Source of the DNA: Actinomycetaceae bacterium
GTDB taxonomy: Bacteria; Actinomycetota; Actinomycetes; Actinomycetales; Actinomycetaceae
DNA: 64,000 nt
Direction: 5' to 3'
Assembly (NCBI GenBank): GCA_030537615.1
Contig: JAUNVP010000011.1
Span: 1 to 64,000, forward strand
Shown: one piece after another, positions 9,181 through 18,583 of the stretch
Position numbering within the stretch: the stretch's first letter is position 1
Layout: each line of letters starts with the position of its first letter
Notes under the pieces: generated by a model
The model's database searches: none
What the model was told of the DNA's origin: nothing
Seen by the model: the letters and a program-made list of their open reading frames with translations, nothing else
Program-made: the position numbers and the translations under genes

Positions 9181-9954
9181 CTAGGCTCGCGATTTTTCCC
9201 ACACTTCGCGATAGTAATCGGCAAGGTCCAGTGCGGAGGCCGCATCGTCATCAACGAGAACCCAGGCATCGGGGTGCATTTGCATGATGGTAGCGGGCCA
9301 GTGCGCACTCACCGCGCCTTCGACCAGTTCACGCACAGCTTCGGCTTTCCCCGCTCCCTGAGCGATGAGTACGAGGCGACGGGCCTCCATGATCGTGCCG
9401 AGTCCCTGCGTGACACAGTGGGTGGGAACCTGAGTAATGTCGTTGTCAAAGAATCGAGCGTTATCCCGGCGCGTTTGTTCGGTGAGGACGCCGACGTGGG
9501 TGCGCGAAGCCAGCGAGCCGCCCGGCTCGTTAAAGGCGATGTGTCCATCGGAACCGATACCGAGAATTTGGAGATCGACTCCCCCTGCCTCAGCAATAGA
9601 GCGATCGTAGAGGGCGGCGCCGGAAACCAGATCGGGGGCATTTCCATCGGGCCCATTGATGGCATGCGAGGGGAAGTCAACTCCCGACGCAAACTCGCGG
9701 TCAATGACATTGCGATATCTTTGCGGGTGATCAAGATCGAGGCCGACGTATTCGTCAAGCATGAACGCCTGCCCCTGAGCAAAGCTGACGCGCCCTTCCT
9801 TCACTCTTTCGGTGAGTATCGCGTAAGTAGTCAGTGGGCTCGATCCTGTCGCAAGTCCTAGAACGGCATCCGGTTTACGCAGATAGAGCTCGTTTATCAG
9901 GTCTGCGGCGACTGTTCCGATGGCAGTGTCATCGGAGAAAATTCCTACCCTCAT
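9181..9954 (-). CDS. nagB: Glucosamine-6-phosphate deaminase
   Basis: NagB converts glucosamine 6-phosphate to fructose 6-phosphate and ammonia in amino-sugar catabolism. The 257-residue product has MRVGIFSDDTAIG, VLGLATGSSPLTTYAIL (phosphate loop), MLDEYVGL with the catalytic aspartate (about 68-75), GIGSDGHIAFNEPGG (about 129-143) and VPTHCVTQGLGTIMEA. The frame extends to 10056, but ATG 9954 follows AAAAGGA and gives the family N-terminus. No nagA, nagE or GntR regulator is adjacent. A 14-bp palindrome (CGAGCCTAGGCTCG, 9176-9189) spans its stop codon. Confidence 0.95.
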   Translation of the reverse strand: MRVGIFSDDTAIGTVAADLINELYLRKPDAVLGLATGSSPLTTYAILTERVKEGRVSFAQGQAFMLDEYVGLDLDHPQRYRNVIDREFASGVDFPSHAINGPDGNAPDLVSGAALYDRSIAEAGGVDLQILGIGSDGHIAFNEPGGSLASRTHVGVLTEQTRRDNARFFDNDITQVPTHCVTQGLGTIMEARRLVLIAQGAGKAEAVRELVEGAVSAHWPATIMQMHPDAWVLVDDDAASALDLADYYREVWEKSRA

Positions 9955-10050
9955 AGCGATCCTTTTCACGTTCGGAATGTGTGGAGAGTTCACACCCACG
10001 CACTTCAGTATATGACTGATTGTGACGCAAAAGCCGACTAAAGTCGCACA

Positions 10051-10089
10051 ATTCAAAAGTGGTCAGGCATTGCCTGACCACTTTTGAAT
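10051..10089 (-). terminator. Long perfect hairpin, terminator of hup
   Basis: Two 19-base arms (10051-10069 and 10071-10089) are perfectly complementary around a single base, starting 22 bp after the HU stop codon. The stem base is A/T rich (CTTTTGAAT). It most likely ends the leftward hup transcript. Confidence 0.8.
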
Positions 10090-10110
10090 GCTTAATCCGT
10101 TGGAGGGACG

Positions 10111-10395
10111 TTACTTCTTAGCAACAGCCTTCTTCAGGGTCGAACCAGCAGAGATCTTCACACCGAAGCCTGCCGGAATCTGAATCTGTTCGCCGGTCTG
10201 GGGATTGCGGCCGGTGCGCGCTGCACGCTCGACGCGCTCAACGGAGAACAGGCCGGTGACCTTGACGGGCTCACCTTCGGACAGTGACTCGATGAGCACG
10301 TCCTGGAAAGCAGCCAGTGCAGCATCAGCCTGCACCTTGGTGATGTTGGCCTTCTCCGCGATAGCGGCGACGAGTTGAGTGCGGTTGACAGACAT
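10111..10395 (-). CDS. hup: DNA-binding protein HU
   Basis: A 94-residue nucleoid protein without the lysine-rich tail seen in mycobacterial HU homologues. It reads MSVNRTQLVAAIAEKANITK at the start, has the arm region ARTGRNPQTGEQIQIPAG (about 57-74) with the intercalating proline, and ends STLKKAVAKK. HU bends and compacts DNA as a dimer. GAGAGGT stands 5 nt before the ATG. Upstream is a strong dyad (10449-10471) that may be an operator. Confidence 0.96.
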   Translation of the reverse strand: MSVNRTQLVAAIAEKANITKVQADAALAAFQDVLIESLSEGEPVKVTGLFSVERVERAARTGRNPQTGEQIQIPAGFGVKISAGSTLKKAVAKK

Positions 10396-10733
10396 ATTGG
10401 ACCTCTCGTTTTGAAGTTAGTATTGGCGATCTTTAGTTATCGCTTGACGACAATAGTAGAGATCTATTGTCCTCACAGACTAGAGACTAAGTGTTTCTCG
10501 CCGCGATGTCAGCTTGAAACCGGCATTTCGAGCGAATTTGTCGCGAAAACCATCATTCTCACGCCCTCACGTATGGTTTACCTAACATTTTTCTGACCAG
10601 CGGACATTCTCTCAGGTCTGCTCGATCGCACTGCGACTGTACTTCCAACACTCGTATGCACCAAGTCGAGCTTTGGAGGCTAGCGCAGGTACGCTGAGAA
10701 AAACCACTGTAGTTTGAATGAACGAGGTAGTAC
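10396..10733. other. Divergent intergenic region between hup and the DUF885 gene
   Basis: About 340 bp without a credible gene. It should hold the promoters of hup (leftward) and the DUF885 gene (rightward). The notable element is the dyad at 10449-10471; the remainder shows no clear structure. Confidence 0.6.
10449..10471. promoter_or_regulatory. Inverted repeat upstream of hup
   Basis: GACAATAG, seven bases, CTATTGTC: perfect 8-bp arms about 54-76 bp upstream of the HU start codon, where a hup promoter is expected. This looks like a dimeric repressor site or a site bound by HU/another nucleoid protein; inference only. Confidence 0.45.
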
Positions 10734-12491
10734 ATGACCGCGCGTACCACGACTGAACTGGATACAGTAGCTGATCGGTATGTCGATGACCTGGCTGAAT
10801 TCTCTCCCAGTTTCGCCATCGATTTGGGCCGCCCACTCCCCTCACGAGCGATCGAGGATTTCTCTGCTGAGGGACAAGCACAGTGGCTCGACCTCATCGA
10901 ACGAGTACAGCGTGAGGTAGATGCCACGACACCGGTCGATCACATTGACGAAGTGACTACGGAGGCTCTGATCCAATCGTTGAATATCGAGCAGGCACTT
11001 CTTGAAGCCGGTGAATATCTTGGCGAGCTGAACAATATTGCCTCCCCGGTGCAGAGTATTCGCGACGGTTTCACGATGATGCCCCAGGAAACAGCTGCCC
11101 AATGGGATGATATTGTTCGCCGAGTTGAAGCCGTCGCTTCCGCTTACGACGAATACCGATCCGCCCTCATCGACGCGAGTGAACGAGGACGTTTCCCGAC
11201 CCGCGTGCAAGTCCAGGCGGTCATCCATGACCTTGGCCAGCAGGTGTCGAACAACAATCCATTCGAGCGCATGATCGACGACCTGGAACAAACAGAGCAT
11301 GCACCAGAGTTTCTCGATCGATTGAGAAGCGCCACCCACCAAGCGACAGGCGCTACCCGTAAATTTCAAGCGTGGCTTGCCGAAACGATTGCTCCGCAGG
11401 CAATCAACGAAGATGCCGTCGGACGCGAACGCTACCTGCTTCACAGTGCGCAATTTCTGGGCACACGGATCGATCCCGACGACACCTACGCCTGGGCAGA
11501 AGAAGAACTTGCCCGCATCCACACAGAACAGCAGACCATCGTCAACGATCTATACGGAGAGGGAACGTCCGTCCACGAGGCTCTTAAGCGTCTCAATGAT
11601 GACCCGACCTACCAGGTGCACGGTATTGCCGCGCTGAAAAAATGGATGCAAGAAACCTCTGATCGAGCAGTCGAAGACTTAGCCGGAGAGCACTTCACCG
11701 TCACCGACGACATGCGCGCCCTGGAATGTATGATCTCCCCCGCTGGCGATGGCGGAATCTTCTACACCGCGCCCTCCGATGACTTCTCCCGGCCAGGGCG
11801 GATGTGGTGGGCAGTTCCACCGGGCCAAGAGATCTTCCACACCTGGCAAGAGAAAACCACCGTCTACCACGAGGGAATGCCCGGCCACCACATGCAGTTA
11901 TCGCGTGCGGTAGCACAAAAAGACACCCTCAACTCGTGGCGACGCAACGCCTGCTGGTTCTCCGGACACGGCGAAGGGTGGGCACTGTACGCCGAAGACC
12001 TCATGGATCATCTGGGATACCTGTCCGACCCAGCAGAACGACTCGGAATGCTCGATGCACAGCGCCTGCGCGCGGCCCGCATCCTCGTTGACATCGGTGT
12101 ACACCTGGCAAAAGAACGTCCCTCCCGCACATACCTCGATCGCATCGGCGTGAGCGAAGAAGCGTACAGCACGGCCCTGTCGAACTCTCCGTACGCTGAT
12201 CTCGGGGCGTCCTCCGCGAAAGAAGGAATCTGGGATCGCAACGACGTGTGGGCATTTATGGCCACCAATGTCGCCATGCTCCCGGCCTTCCTCCAATTTG
12301 AGACCACTCGCTATCTCGGCTGGCCCGCGCAGGCCTCATCCTACAAGGTTGGTCAAAGGGAGTGGGAACGCGCCCGCGATGACTACCTTGCGACCAATAG
12401 TGGTGCAACGTTGCGCGATTTCCACGACGAAGCGCTAGGTCACGGCGGTCTCCCACTGTCAGCGCTACGCACGGCTTTGCGACTGTCATGA
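10734..12491 (+). CDS. DUF885 family protein, putative zinc metallopeptidase
   Basis: A 585-residue cytoplasmic protein of the DUF885 family. The best catalytic signature is YHEGMPGHHMQ (about 380-390), an HExxxxHH-type zinc motif resembling HExxH, followed by a conserved GHGEGWALYAEDLMD (about 406-420) whose glutamate is the likely third ligand. Such proteins are annotated as M32-like carboxypeptidase relatives, but activity is rarely tested. GAGG lies upstream of the ATG. The stop overlaps the maf start (ATGA). Confidence 0.9.
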   Translation: MTARTTTELDTVADRYVDDLAEFSPSFAIDLGRPLPSRAIEDFSAEGQAQWLDLIERVQREVDATTPVDHIDEVTTEALIQSLNIEQALLEAGEYLGELNNIASPVQSIRDGFTMMPQETAAQWDDIVRRVEAVASAYDEYRSALIDASERGRFPTRVQVQAVIHDLGQQVSNNNPFERMIDDLEQTEHAPEFLDRLRSATHQATGATRKFQAWLAETIAPQAINEDAVGRERYLLHSAQFLGTRIDPDDTYAWAEEELARIHTEQQTIVNDLYGEGTSVHEALKRLNDDPTYQVHGIAALKKWMQETSDRAVEDLAGEHFTVTDDMRALECMISPAGDGGIFYTAPSDDFSRPGRMWWAVPPGQEIFHTWQEKTTVYHEGMPGHHMQLSRAVAQKDTLNSWRRNACWFSGHGEGWALYAEDLMDHLGYLSDPAERLGMLDAQRLRAARILVDIGVHLAKERPSRTYLDRIGVSEEAYSTALSNSPYADLGASSAKEGIWDRNDVWAFMATNVAMLPAFLQFETTRYLGWPAQASSYKVGQREWERARDDYLATNSGATLRDFHDEALGHGGLPLSALRTALRLS

Positions 12492-13186
12492 CGAAACCGT
12501 CGACGATCTGTGTACTTGCTTCTGCCTCCCCGGCACGGGCGACAACTCTGCGCAATGCGGGGATTGAGCCGTTGATTCGAGTGTCCGCGGCGGATGAAGC
12601 AGCAGTCCTCGCAGCATTTGACGACCGTGACGGTTTACAGACTCAGGGCAAGGTCCACGCGCTTGCGCGCGTCAAAGCCGAGGCCGTGATCCCCACTCTG
12701 ACAGTGGCGGAACTGGAAGATTTCGCGGGCCAGCATGGCTTCGACTCGGCAAAAGCGGCCATCGTTGTGGCCTGCGATTCGATGCTGGAAGTGAACGGCG
12801 AGCTGGTGGGTAAGCCCCACTCCCCCGCGCGAGCCCGCGAGCGCATCCGAGCACTCTCTGGTCAGACGGTCACGCTGCATACAGGACACGCAGTGTCTCT
12901 TGTGCGGGTGAAAGGCGAAACCGTGTCCGTTGAAGCCACCCGCGTCAAAGCGGTCGCTACAGATGTACACTTCACCGAACTCACCAACGCCGAAATTGAT
13001 GCCTACATCGACACCGGCGAGCCGCTTGAAGTAGCGGGCGCTTTTACAATCGACGGCCTCGGTGGCCCATTTATTGCTGGCGTGACTGGCGATCCACATT
13101 CCGTTGTCGGAATCTCTTTGCCGCTCGTGCGGTCAATTGCGACAGAACTTGGGGTTTTTTGGCCGTCGCTGTGGAACCGTCTCTGA
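12488..13186 (+). CDS. Maf family nucleotide pyrophosphatase
   Basis: A 232-residue protein with the Maf N-terminal motif LASASPARATTLRNAGI (about 10-26; normally S-x-S-P-R-R), IVVACDSMLEVNG with the catalytic aspartate (about 94-106), and a conserved C-terminal half (YIDTGEPLEVAGAFTIDGLG). Maf proteins hydrolyse non-canonical or canonical NTPs and help control septation. The second conserved arginine of the SASPRR motif is replaced by Ala here, which is tolerated in some actinobacterial members. It is translationally coupled to the DUF885 gene. Confidence 0.92.
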   Translation: MTKPSTICVLASASPARATTLRNAGIEPLIRVSAADEAAVLAAFDDRDGLQTQGKVHALARVKAEAVIPTLTVAELEDFAGQHGFDSAKAAIVVACDSMLEVNGELVGKPHSPARARERIRALSGQTVTLHTGHAVSLVRVKGETVSVEATRVKAVATDVHFTELTNAEIDAYIDTGEPLEVAGAFTIDGLGGPFIAGVTGDPHSVVGISLPLVRSIATELGVFWPSLWNRL

Positions 13187-13190
13187 GACG

Positions 13191-13221
13191 ACTGAGGGGC
13201 CGAAAAGTTCGGCCCCTCAGT
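13191..13221. terminator. Bidirectional terminator between maf and gltA
   Basis: Perfect 14-bp arms (ACTGAGGGGCCGAA and its complement) around a 3-base AAG centre, sitting between two convergent genes 4 bp after the maf stop. Confidence 0.85.
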
Positions 13222-13240
13222 GTTGAAACGCTCCGCGTGA

Positions 13241-14635
13241 TTATGAACGCGGGGTCGGCTGCTTGACGCGGTTGCGAAGCGGCACGTAGTCGCGGTTGGT
13301 CTCACCGGTGTAGACCTGGCGCGGACGACCGATCCGGCCTTGAGGATCGCGGGCCATTTCGCGATACTGCGCAATCCAGCCCGGCAGACGCCCGAGAGCA
13401 AACAGCGGGGTGAACATCTTGGTCGGGAAGCCCATGGCCGCATAGATGAGGCCGGTGTAGAAGTCCACGTTCGGATAGAGCTTACGCTCAATGAAGTAAT
13501 CATCCGACAGTGCGATGTCTTCGAGCTCCATAGCGATATCGAGCATCTCATCGGTCTTACCCAAACGAGAGAGTACTTCGTGGGCGGTCTCTTTAACGAT
13601 GGCTGCACGCGGATCGTAGTTCTTGTACACGCGGTGACCGAAGCCCATGAGTCGGACATTAGACGAGCGATCTTTCGCCTTTTCGACGAAGTCTTTAACC
13701 GTGAGGTCGGAGTCGCGGATCTCACCAAGCATACGAAGTACGGCCTCATTCGCGCCGCCGTGGAGAGGACCAGATAGAGCTCCAACGCCCGCAGCTACCG
13801 ACGCGTACATATTTGCCTGCGACGAGCCAACCAGGCGCACGGTTGCCGTTGAGCAGTTCTGCTCGTGATCGGCGTGAAGAATGAGAAGCATGTCGAGAGC
13901 GCGTACCAGAGCCGGGTCGATATCGAACGCCTGGTAGGGCAGACCGAAGGTCATGCGGATAAAGTCTTCGGTGTATGAACGCTGTGCGTCCGGGTAGAGG
14001 AGAGGCAGACCCGCGGCGCGCTTGGCGATGTAGGCAATCATCGTCGGCACCTTCGACAGCAGGAGGACGGAAGCGCGATCCATCGCTTCATCGTCACTGG
14101 GATCGAGGGTGTGCTGGTAGTAGGTCGCTAGGCCAGCAATTCCCGCCTGAAGAATTGCCATGGGGTGTCCATTATGCGGGAAAGCGGTGAAGAAGGCTTT
14201 GAAGTCCTCATGCAGCAAACGGTGGCGCTTAATGCGACGCATGAACTCTTCGAGTTTCGAGGCTTGCGGTAGTTCTCCGTAGATGAGGAGGTAAGCCACT
14301 TCAAGGAAACTCGAGTTTTTGGCTAGTTGATCAATCGGGTATCCGCGGTACTGGAGTACACCGGCGGCTCCGTCAATGTAGGTAATATTCGACGCACACG
14401 ACGCCGTGTTCGTGAACCCAGGATCGTAGGTGACTAGGCCAGTTTCTGGGAGAACTTTGCCGACAAACAGACCGTCGGATCCCTGCGAGGCTTTTACTCG
14501 CTGGAGTTCAACCGATGAGGAATCAACGCTGAGAACACCGTTACCATCGGTTTTTGGTTCGGTTGCGGCGGGCTTCTCCTTCGTGTCCTTGGCCTTCGGC
14601 TTTGACTTTGCATCGGATACGGGTTTATTCGCCAT
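13241..14635 (-). CDS. gltA: Citrate synthase
   Basis: Condenses acetyl-CoA and oxaloacetate. The 464-residue product has the catalytic histidines in LHADHEQNCSTATVRLVGSS (about 254-273) and SGPLHGGANEAVLRML, FGHRVYKNYDPRA (about 332-344) and the C-terminal VDFYTGLIY aspartate. It is the long hexameric type I form. Odd: the first 40 residues are a Lys/Ala/Pro-rich low-complexity extension (MANKPVSDAKSKPKAKDTKE) before the normal domain. Start ATG follows AAAGGAG, so this extension is probably real. Confidence 0.96.
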   Translation of the reverse strand: MANKPVSDAKSKPKAKDTKEKPAATEPKTDGNGVLSVDSSSVELQRVKASQGSDGLFVGKVLPETGLVTYDPGFTNTASCASNITYIDGAAGVLQYRGYPIDQLAKNSSFLEVAYLLIYGELPQASKLEEFMRRIKRHRLLHEDFKAFFTAFPHNGHPMAILQAGIAGLATYYQHTLDPSDDEAMDRASVLLLSKVPTMIAYIAKRAAGLPLLYPDAQRSYTEDFIRMTFGLPYQAFDIDPALVRALDMLLILHADHEQNCSTATVRLVGSSQANMYASVAAGVGALSGPLHGGANEAVLRMLGEIRDSDLTVKDFVEKAKDRSSNVRLMGFGHRVYKNYDPRAAIVKETAHEVLSRLGKTDEMLDIAMELEDIALSDDYFIERKLYPNVDFYTGLIYAAMGFPTKMFTPLFALGRLPGWIAQYREMARDPQGRIGRPRQVYTGETNRDYVPLRNRVKQPTPRS

Positions 14636-14724
14636 AGCGGCTCTCCTTTAAGTCTCTCGGACTAGATTCTCTCGCTCGGCGTCCCTGCCGAAGCTTCACC
14701 ACTTAGAGTATCTTGTCATCGAGA

Positions 14725-15981
14725 TTATTGCGCGCGAAAGGAATCGCCAACCTCAGAAAGTCGATCGCAAGCCGCCTGAACTCGTTCATCTGTGGCCGAC
14801 AGAGAAACCCGGATGTAGTCCTCATTTCCCTTACCGTAAAACTCCCCGGGAGCGACGAAGATCCCCAGTTTGGCGAGCGCGGTCAGGAGTTCGCGTCCGG
14901 AAGCTCCATGTCGTTCATCGCGTAGCCACAGATACAAGCCCGCCCGACAATCGGGATGATTGACCAGACCCACTTTGTCAAAAGCCTCGATCAGCTGTTG
15001 GCGCCTCGCGTTATAACGGGCCCGCTGTTCGACGACATGAGACACTCCGTGAACCAGCGTTCCGTGGTCGTAGGGACATTCTTCCCAGGTGGGAGGTGCG
15101 GAAGTGATGCCGTCTCCAGGCCATTCAAACGCATCGACAGCATTACGCAACCCCGCGCACATTGCGGAAAGTGCGGGAGTTGAAGCCATCATTCCCAGGT
15201 GTCTGCGTAGCTCAGCGATCGAATCAACGAGCTTTTTATCTCCCATGAGGAATCCGACCCGATAACCGGCCATATTCGACTGTTTCGACAGCGAATACAG
15301 CAGGAGCAAGTTGGAGCAGTCTCCGTCGCACACATCGATGGAGAGGATCGAGGGAACACCCCCAGTCTCGATCAGTTCCGGATCCCACACCAGTGCGGCA
15401 TAGCATTCATCGGAAGCGACAATCGCTCCGCGTTCACGAGCCCAGGCGACGATTTTTCGCAATTGGTCAACTGACAGCACCCGCCCATTGGGATTTCCGG
15501 GCGAATTGATCCACACCATCGAGGCGTCAGGCCATTCCTCGGGGTCATCTCCCACCGGAATGGTTTCTGCCCCCACAATCCTGGCTCCAATTTCATAGGT
15601 TGGATAAGCGCATTCGGGAATCAGTATCCGGTCGTCAGAATTCAGGCCGAGCATAAAGGCCAGCCACGCAATCATTTCTTTCGAACCGATTGTCGGGATA
15701 GCCTGTACTCCCTTTTCAAACAGATTGATTGCCCCGCGAGCTTCAGCCCAGGCCTCCACCGCGGCGCTGAACTCTTCTGAGCCAATGATTGAAGGATAAC
15801 CGGCTGCCGTTGACGACTCGCGCAGCGCTTGTTGGACGACCTCGGGGGTCTCGTCAACGGGGGTGCCGATCGACATGTCGACGATACCGTCGGGATGCTG
15901 CTGCGCGATGGCTTTAGCATCTTCAATCGTGTCCCAGGGAAATGCTGGAAATTCGATGTCGCGAGGGAATGGGATAGGCAC
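14725..15981 (-). CDS. dapC: Succinyldiaminopimelate transaminase
   Basis: A PLP-dependent class I/II aminotransferase of 418 residues. The cofactor lysine is in LLYSLSKQSNMAGYRVGFLM (about 227-246); WINSPGNPNGRVLS is the substrate/cofactor loop (about 152-165), and the C-terminal APGEFYGKGNEDYIRVSLS is typical. DapC forms N-succinyl-LL-diaminopimelate for lysine and cell wall synthesis; the assignment rests mainly on the conserved actinobacterial fdxA-dapC pair. Start is GTG 15981 with AAAGG upstream. Confidence 0.9.
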   Translation of the reverse strand: MPIPFPRDIEFPAFPWDTIEDAKAIAQQHPDGIVDMSIGTPVDETPEVVQQALRESSTAAGYPSIIGSEEFSAAVEAWAEARGAINLFEKGVQAIPTIGSKEMIAWLAFMLGLNSDDRILIPECAYPTYEIGARIVGAETIPVGDDPEEWPDASMVWINSPGNPNGRVLSVDQLRKIVAWARERGAIVASDECYAALVWDPELIETGGVPSILSIDVCDGDCSNLLLLYSLSKQSNMAGYRVGFLMGDKKLVDSIAELRRHLGMMASTPALSAMCAGLRNAVDAFEWPGDGITSAPPTWEECPYDHGTLVHGVSHVVEQRARYNARRQQLIEAFDKVGLVNHPDCRAGLYLWLRDERHGASGRELLTALAKLGIFVAPGEFYGKGNEDYIRVSLSATDERVQAACDRLSEVGDSFRAQ

Positions 15982-15995
15982 GGGATCGACCTTTC

Positions 15996-16319
15996 TCAGT
16001 CTTGGTTTTGCGGAGGTAATTCAGCAATCATCTTGTCATCATAATCCTGCACACCCGCTCTTTGCGCGCCTCCGGGCGACCCGAGTTTTTCAAAGAAGTC
16101 GACATTAGCGCGGTAGTAGTCTGACCATTCGTCCGGAAGATCGTCCTCATAGAAGATAGCCTCGACCGGGCAAACCGGCTCGCAGGCTCCACAATCCACA
16201 CATTCTTCGGGGTGGATATAGAGACTCCGGTTGCCCTCATAGATGCAATCGACCGGACATTCGTCAACACATGCGCGATCTTTCACGTCGACACACGGCT
16301 GCGCTATAACGTACGTCAA
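15996..16319 (-). CDS. fdxA: 7Fe ferredoxin
   Basis: A 107-residue electron carrier. Cysteines at 9, 17 and 50 match the ligands of a [3Fe-4S] cluster, and 21, 40, 43 and 46 those of a [4Fe-4S] cluster (CVDECPVDC and CVDCGACEPVCP), the pattern of Azotobacter-type 7Fe ferredoxins. The acidic tail is usual for the group. Start is TTG 16319, supported by GGAGGG four bases upstream. It precedes dapC by 14 bp and is likely cotranscribed. Confidence 0.94.
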   Translation of the reverse strand: MTYVIAQPCVDVKDRACVDECPVDCIYEGNRSLYIHPEECVDCGACEPVCPVEAIFYEDDLPDEWSDYYRANVDFFEKLGSPGGAQRAGVQDYDDKMIAELPPQNQD

Positions 16320-16399
16320 GACGCCCTCCTATGGCTACATTCTTCGCTCATTATCTTACTCCCGCAACTCTCAAACCGAATCGAGGAGTCTTTCGCGGC

Positions 16400-16405
16400 T
16401 ACTAT
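16400..16405 (+). promoter_or_regulatory. Putative leaderless -10 element of the SH3-like gene
   Basis: TACTAT, a near-consensus -10, followed by CACACC and ATG at 16412. This is the strongest leaderless signal in the window. Confidence 0.5.
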
Positions 16406-16411
16406 CACACC

Positions 16412-16636
16412 ATGGAAACGAATCCGATACTTGAGCCCGAACTGCCCTGGATGAAGTGGGAAATCGGACAGCGCGTAGTCGTGCGTTATCGCCTTGACGA
16501 CGGCTTGTACGATGCACTCGGGCACTTGACGGAAATCGCTCCTGACCACGTGACCGTCAATACCCGCCGGGGCCTCATTACAGTTCATGCTCAGACGATG
16601 GTGACGGGAAAAGTCGTTCCCGAGTCGCCGTTCTAG
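16412..16636 (+). CDS. Small SH3-like domain protein of unknown function
   Basis: A 74-residue protein: WEIGQRVVVRYRLDDGLYDA, then a short beta-rich series (LGHLTEIAPDHVTVNTRRG) and ITVHAQTMVTGKVVPE. The pattern of glycine turns and alternating hydrophobics resembles the small SH3-like barrel found N-terminal to some actinobacterial GNAT acetyltransferases (Rv0428c type), here without the enzyme domain. It lies between fdxA (divergent) and typA (convergent). The frame opens at 16331, but ATG 16412 has an ideal leaderless -10 and the earlier residues are unstructured. Function unknown. Confidence 0.72.
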   Translation: METNPILEPELPWMKWEIGQRVVVRYRLDDGLYDALGHLTEIAPDHVTVNTRRGLITVHAQTMVTGKVVPESPF

Positions 16637-16654
16637 TCCATCTTCAAGCGCAGG

Positions 16655-18583
16655 CTACTGTTGTCCGCGAGCTTCCCTCCGCGCGCGAGCCGCGATTTTG
16701 AAGCGGTCCTGGGAGCCGAGAACATTCTTCCGAATCCGAATCGCTTCGGGCGTTACCTCAACGCATTCGTCCTCAGCCGCGAACTCGAGTGATTCTTCGA
16801 GGGTGAGCGTGCGCGGAGGCACCAAACCTTCAAAGGTGTCGGCACTGGCCGCTCGCATATTTGTCTGCTTCTTTTCACGCGTGACGTTAACGTCCATGTC
16901 TTCGTTGCGGGGGTTCTCGCCGACAACCTGCCCTTCGTAGACTTCCGAACCGGCTTGAACAATAAATGTTGCTCGCTCCTGCAGGTTAATCATCGCGTAC
17001 GGCGTAGCCTGTCCCGGCCGGTCTGCTACGAGAGAACCCGTCGTGCGCGTTTCAATCGGCCCACACCAGGGTTCGTAGCCCGCTGCCAGCGAGGACGCGA
17101 TACCGGTGCCGCGCGTTTCTGTCAGGAACCGCGAGCGGAATCCAATCAGGCCGCGCGCCGGCACCTTGAACTCGAGTCGCACCCAGCCGGTACCATGATT
17201 GACCATGGAATCCATCCGCCCCTTTCGGGCGGCTAGTAGTTGAGTTACTTGACCGAGATAATCTTCCGGCACATCAACCGTCAACTGTTCAATGGGTTCG
17301 TGTCGTACACCGTCAATATCCCGAGTCACGACCTGCGGTTTGCCCACGGTGAGTTCAAAACCTTCTCGCCGCATCTGCTCCACGAGAATAGCGAGGGCGA
17401 GTTCTCCTCGGCCCTGGACCTCCCAGGCGTCGGGTCTTTCGGTGGGGAGAACTCGTAGCGAAACGTTACCGACCAGTTCACGGTCGAGACGATCCTTCAC
17501 CTGCCGGGCAGTGACCTTGGAGCCACGCACTCGCCCTGCCATCGGTGAGGTGTTGATTCCAATCGTGATAGAAATCGCCGGGTCATCGACCGTAATGAGG
17601 GGAAGAGGACGAGGATCCTCCGGATCAACGAGGCTTTCACCGATGGTAATGTCTGCGATACCCGCTACCGCGACGATGTCTCCAGCCTCAGCTTGTTCGG
17701 CGGGTACGCGCTCGAGACCCTCGGTGCGCAACAACTCTGTAACCCGGACATTCGCGAGTTGCCCATCCGCTTTTGCCCACGCCACCGTCTGGCCCTTGCG
17801 CAACGTGCCATTGTGGATTCGCAGCAGAGCAATACGCCCAAGGAACGGTGAAGCATCGAGATTCGTGACGTGCGCTTGTAACGGTGAAGCCTCGTCAAAA
17901 GTCGGACCGGGAATTCGTGACAACAAGGTTTCAAACAGTGGTTCTAAGTCGTCTCCGGGAACCTCCGAATGTGCCGGACATTCAAGTGATGACTTACCGA
18001 GTTTGGCTGAAGCATAGATCACCGGAACGTCGAGGAGAGAGTCGAGATCGACGTCAACTCCCTCATTTTGCAGGTCCTCCGCCAAAGATAGTAGAAGATC
18101 AGTCGTCTCGTCGACGACGTCTTCCGTGCGTGAATCAGGGCGATCCACCTTATTAATCACAACGACGACAGGAAGCTGCGCGTGAAGCGCCTTACGCAGC
18201 ACAAACCGAGTTTGTGGGAGCGGGCCTTCGGCAGCATCAACCAGGAGGAGCACTCCATCAACCATCGACAGCGCACGTTCGACCTCTCCGCCAAAATCGG
18301 CGTGTCCGGGCGTATCAACAACGTTAATGGTGATGCCGTCTGCCAATCCCATTGCCTGCGCGGCCGGGCCGCGATAGTGGATGGCCGTGTTCTTCGCGAG
18401 AATAGTGATGCCCTTTTCACGCTCGAGATCACCCGAGTCCATGACTCTTTCGCCTCGTTTTTCAACCGTCTCATGTTCGGCGAACGCTCCAGATTGCCAG
18501 AGCATGGCATCGACGAGAGTGGTTTTTCCGTGGTCAACGTGCGCCACGATGGCGACGTTTCGAATATCAGGGCGAATAGTCAT
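16655..18583 (-). CDS. typA: Translational GTPase TypA/BipA
   Basis: A ribosome-associated GTPase of 642 residues needed for ribosome assembly or stress adaptation. Visible are G1 [16 protein letters not shown] (about 12-27), the switch region [13 protein letters not shown]3 [17 protein letters not shown]4 NKVDR, and the TypA-specific C-terminal half with [14 protein letters not shown]. The frame opens 47 codons earlier, but ATG 18583 puts the GTPase domain at the usual distance and has AGGACAC upstream. It converges on the SH3-like gene with an 18-bp gap. Confidence 0.95.
   Translation of the reverse strand: MTIRPDIRNVAIVAHVDHGKTTLVDAMLWQSGAFAEHETVEKRGERVMDSGDLEREKGITILAKNTAIHYRGPAAQAMGLADGITINVVDTPGHADFGGEVERALSMVDGVLLLVDAAEGPLPQTRFVLRKALHAQLPVVVVINKVDRPDSRTEDVVDETTDLLLSLAEDLQNEGVDVDLDSLLDVPVIYASAKLGKSSLECPAHSEVPGDDLEPLFETLLSRIPGPTFDEASPLQAHVTNLDASPFLGRIALLRIHNGTLRKGQTVAWAKADGQLANVRVTELLRTEGLERVPAEQAEAGDIVAVAGIADITIGESLVDPEDPRPLPLITVDDPAISITIGINTSPMAGRVRGSKVTARQVKDRLDRELVGNVSLRVLPTERPDAWEVQGRGELALAILVEQMRREGFELTVGKPQVVTRDIDGVRHEPIEQLTVDVPEDYLGQVTQLLAARKGRMDSMVNHGTGWVRLEFKVPARGLIGFRSRFLTETRGTGIASSLAAGYEPWCGPIETRTTGSLVADRPGQATPYAMINLQERATFIVQAGSEVYEGQVVGENPRNEDMDVNVTREKKQTNMRAASADTFEGLVPPRTLTLEESLEFAAEDECVEVTPEAIRIRKNVLGSQDRFKIAARARREARGQQ

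Noticed and set aside
9176..9189. Palindrome CGAGCCTAGGCTCG as terminator of nagB
   Set aside because: It spans the last codons and stop of nagB and is not followed by a T tract; probably coincidence of codons.
13003..13785. 260-codon minus-strand frame opposite/overlapping maf and gltA
   Set aside because: Shadow frame of gltA and maf with Arg/Ser-rich low-complexity composition.
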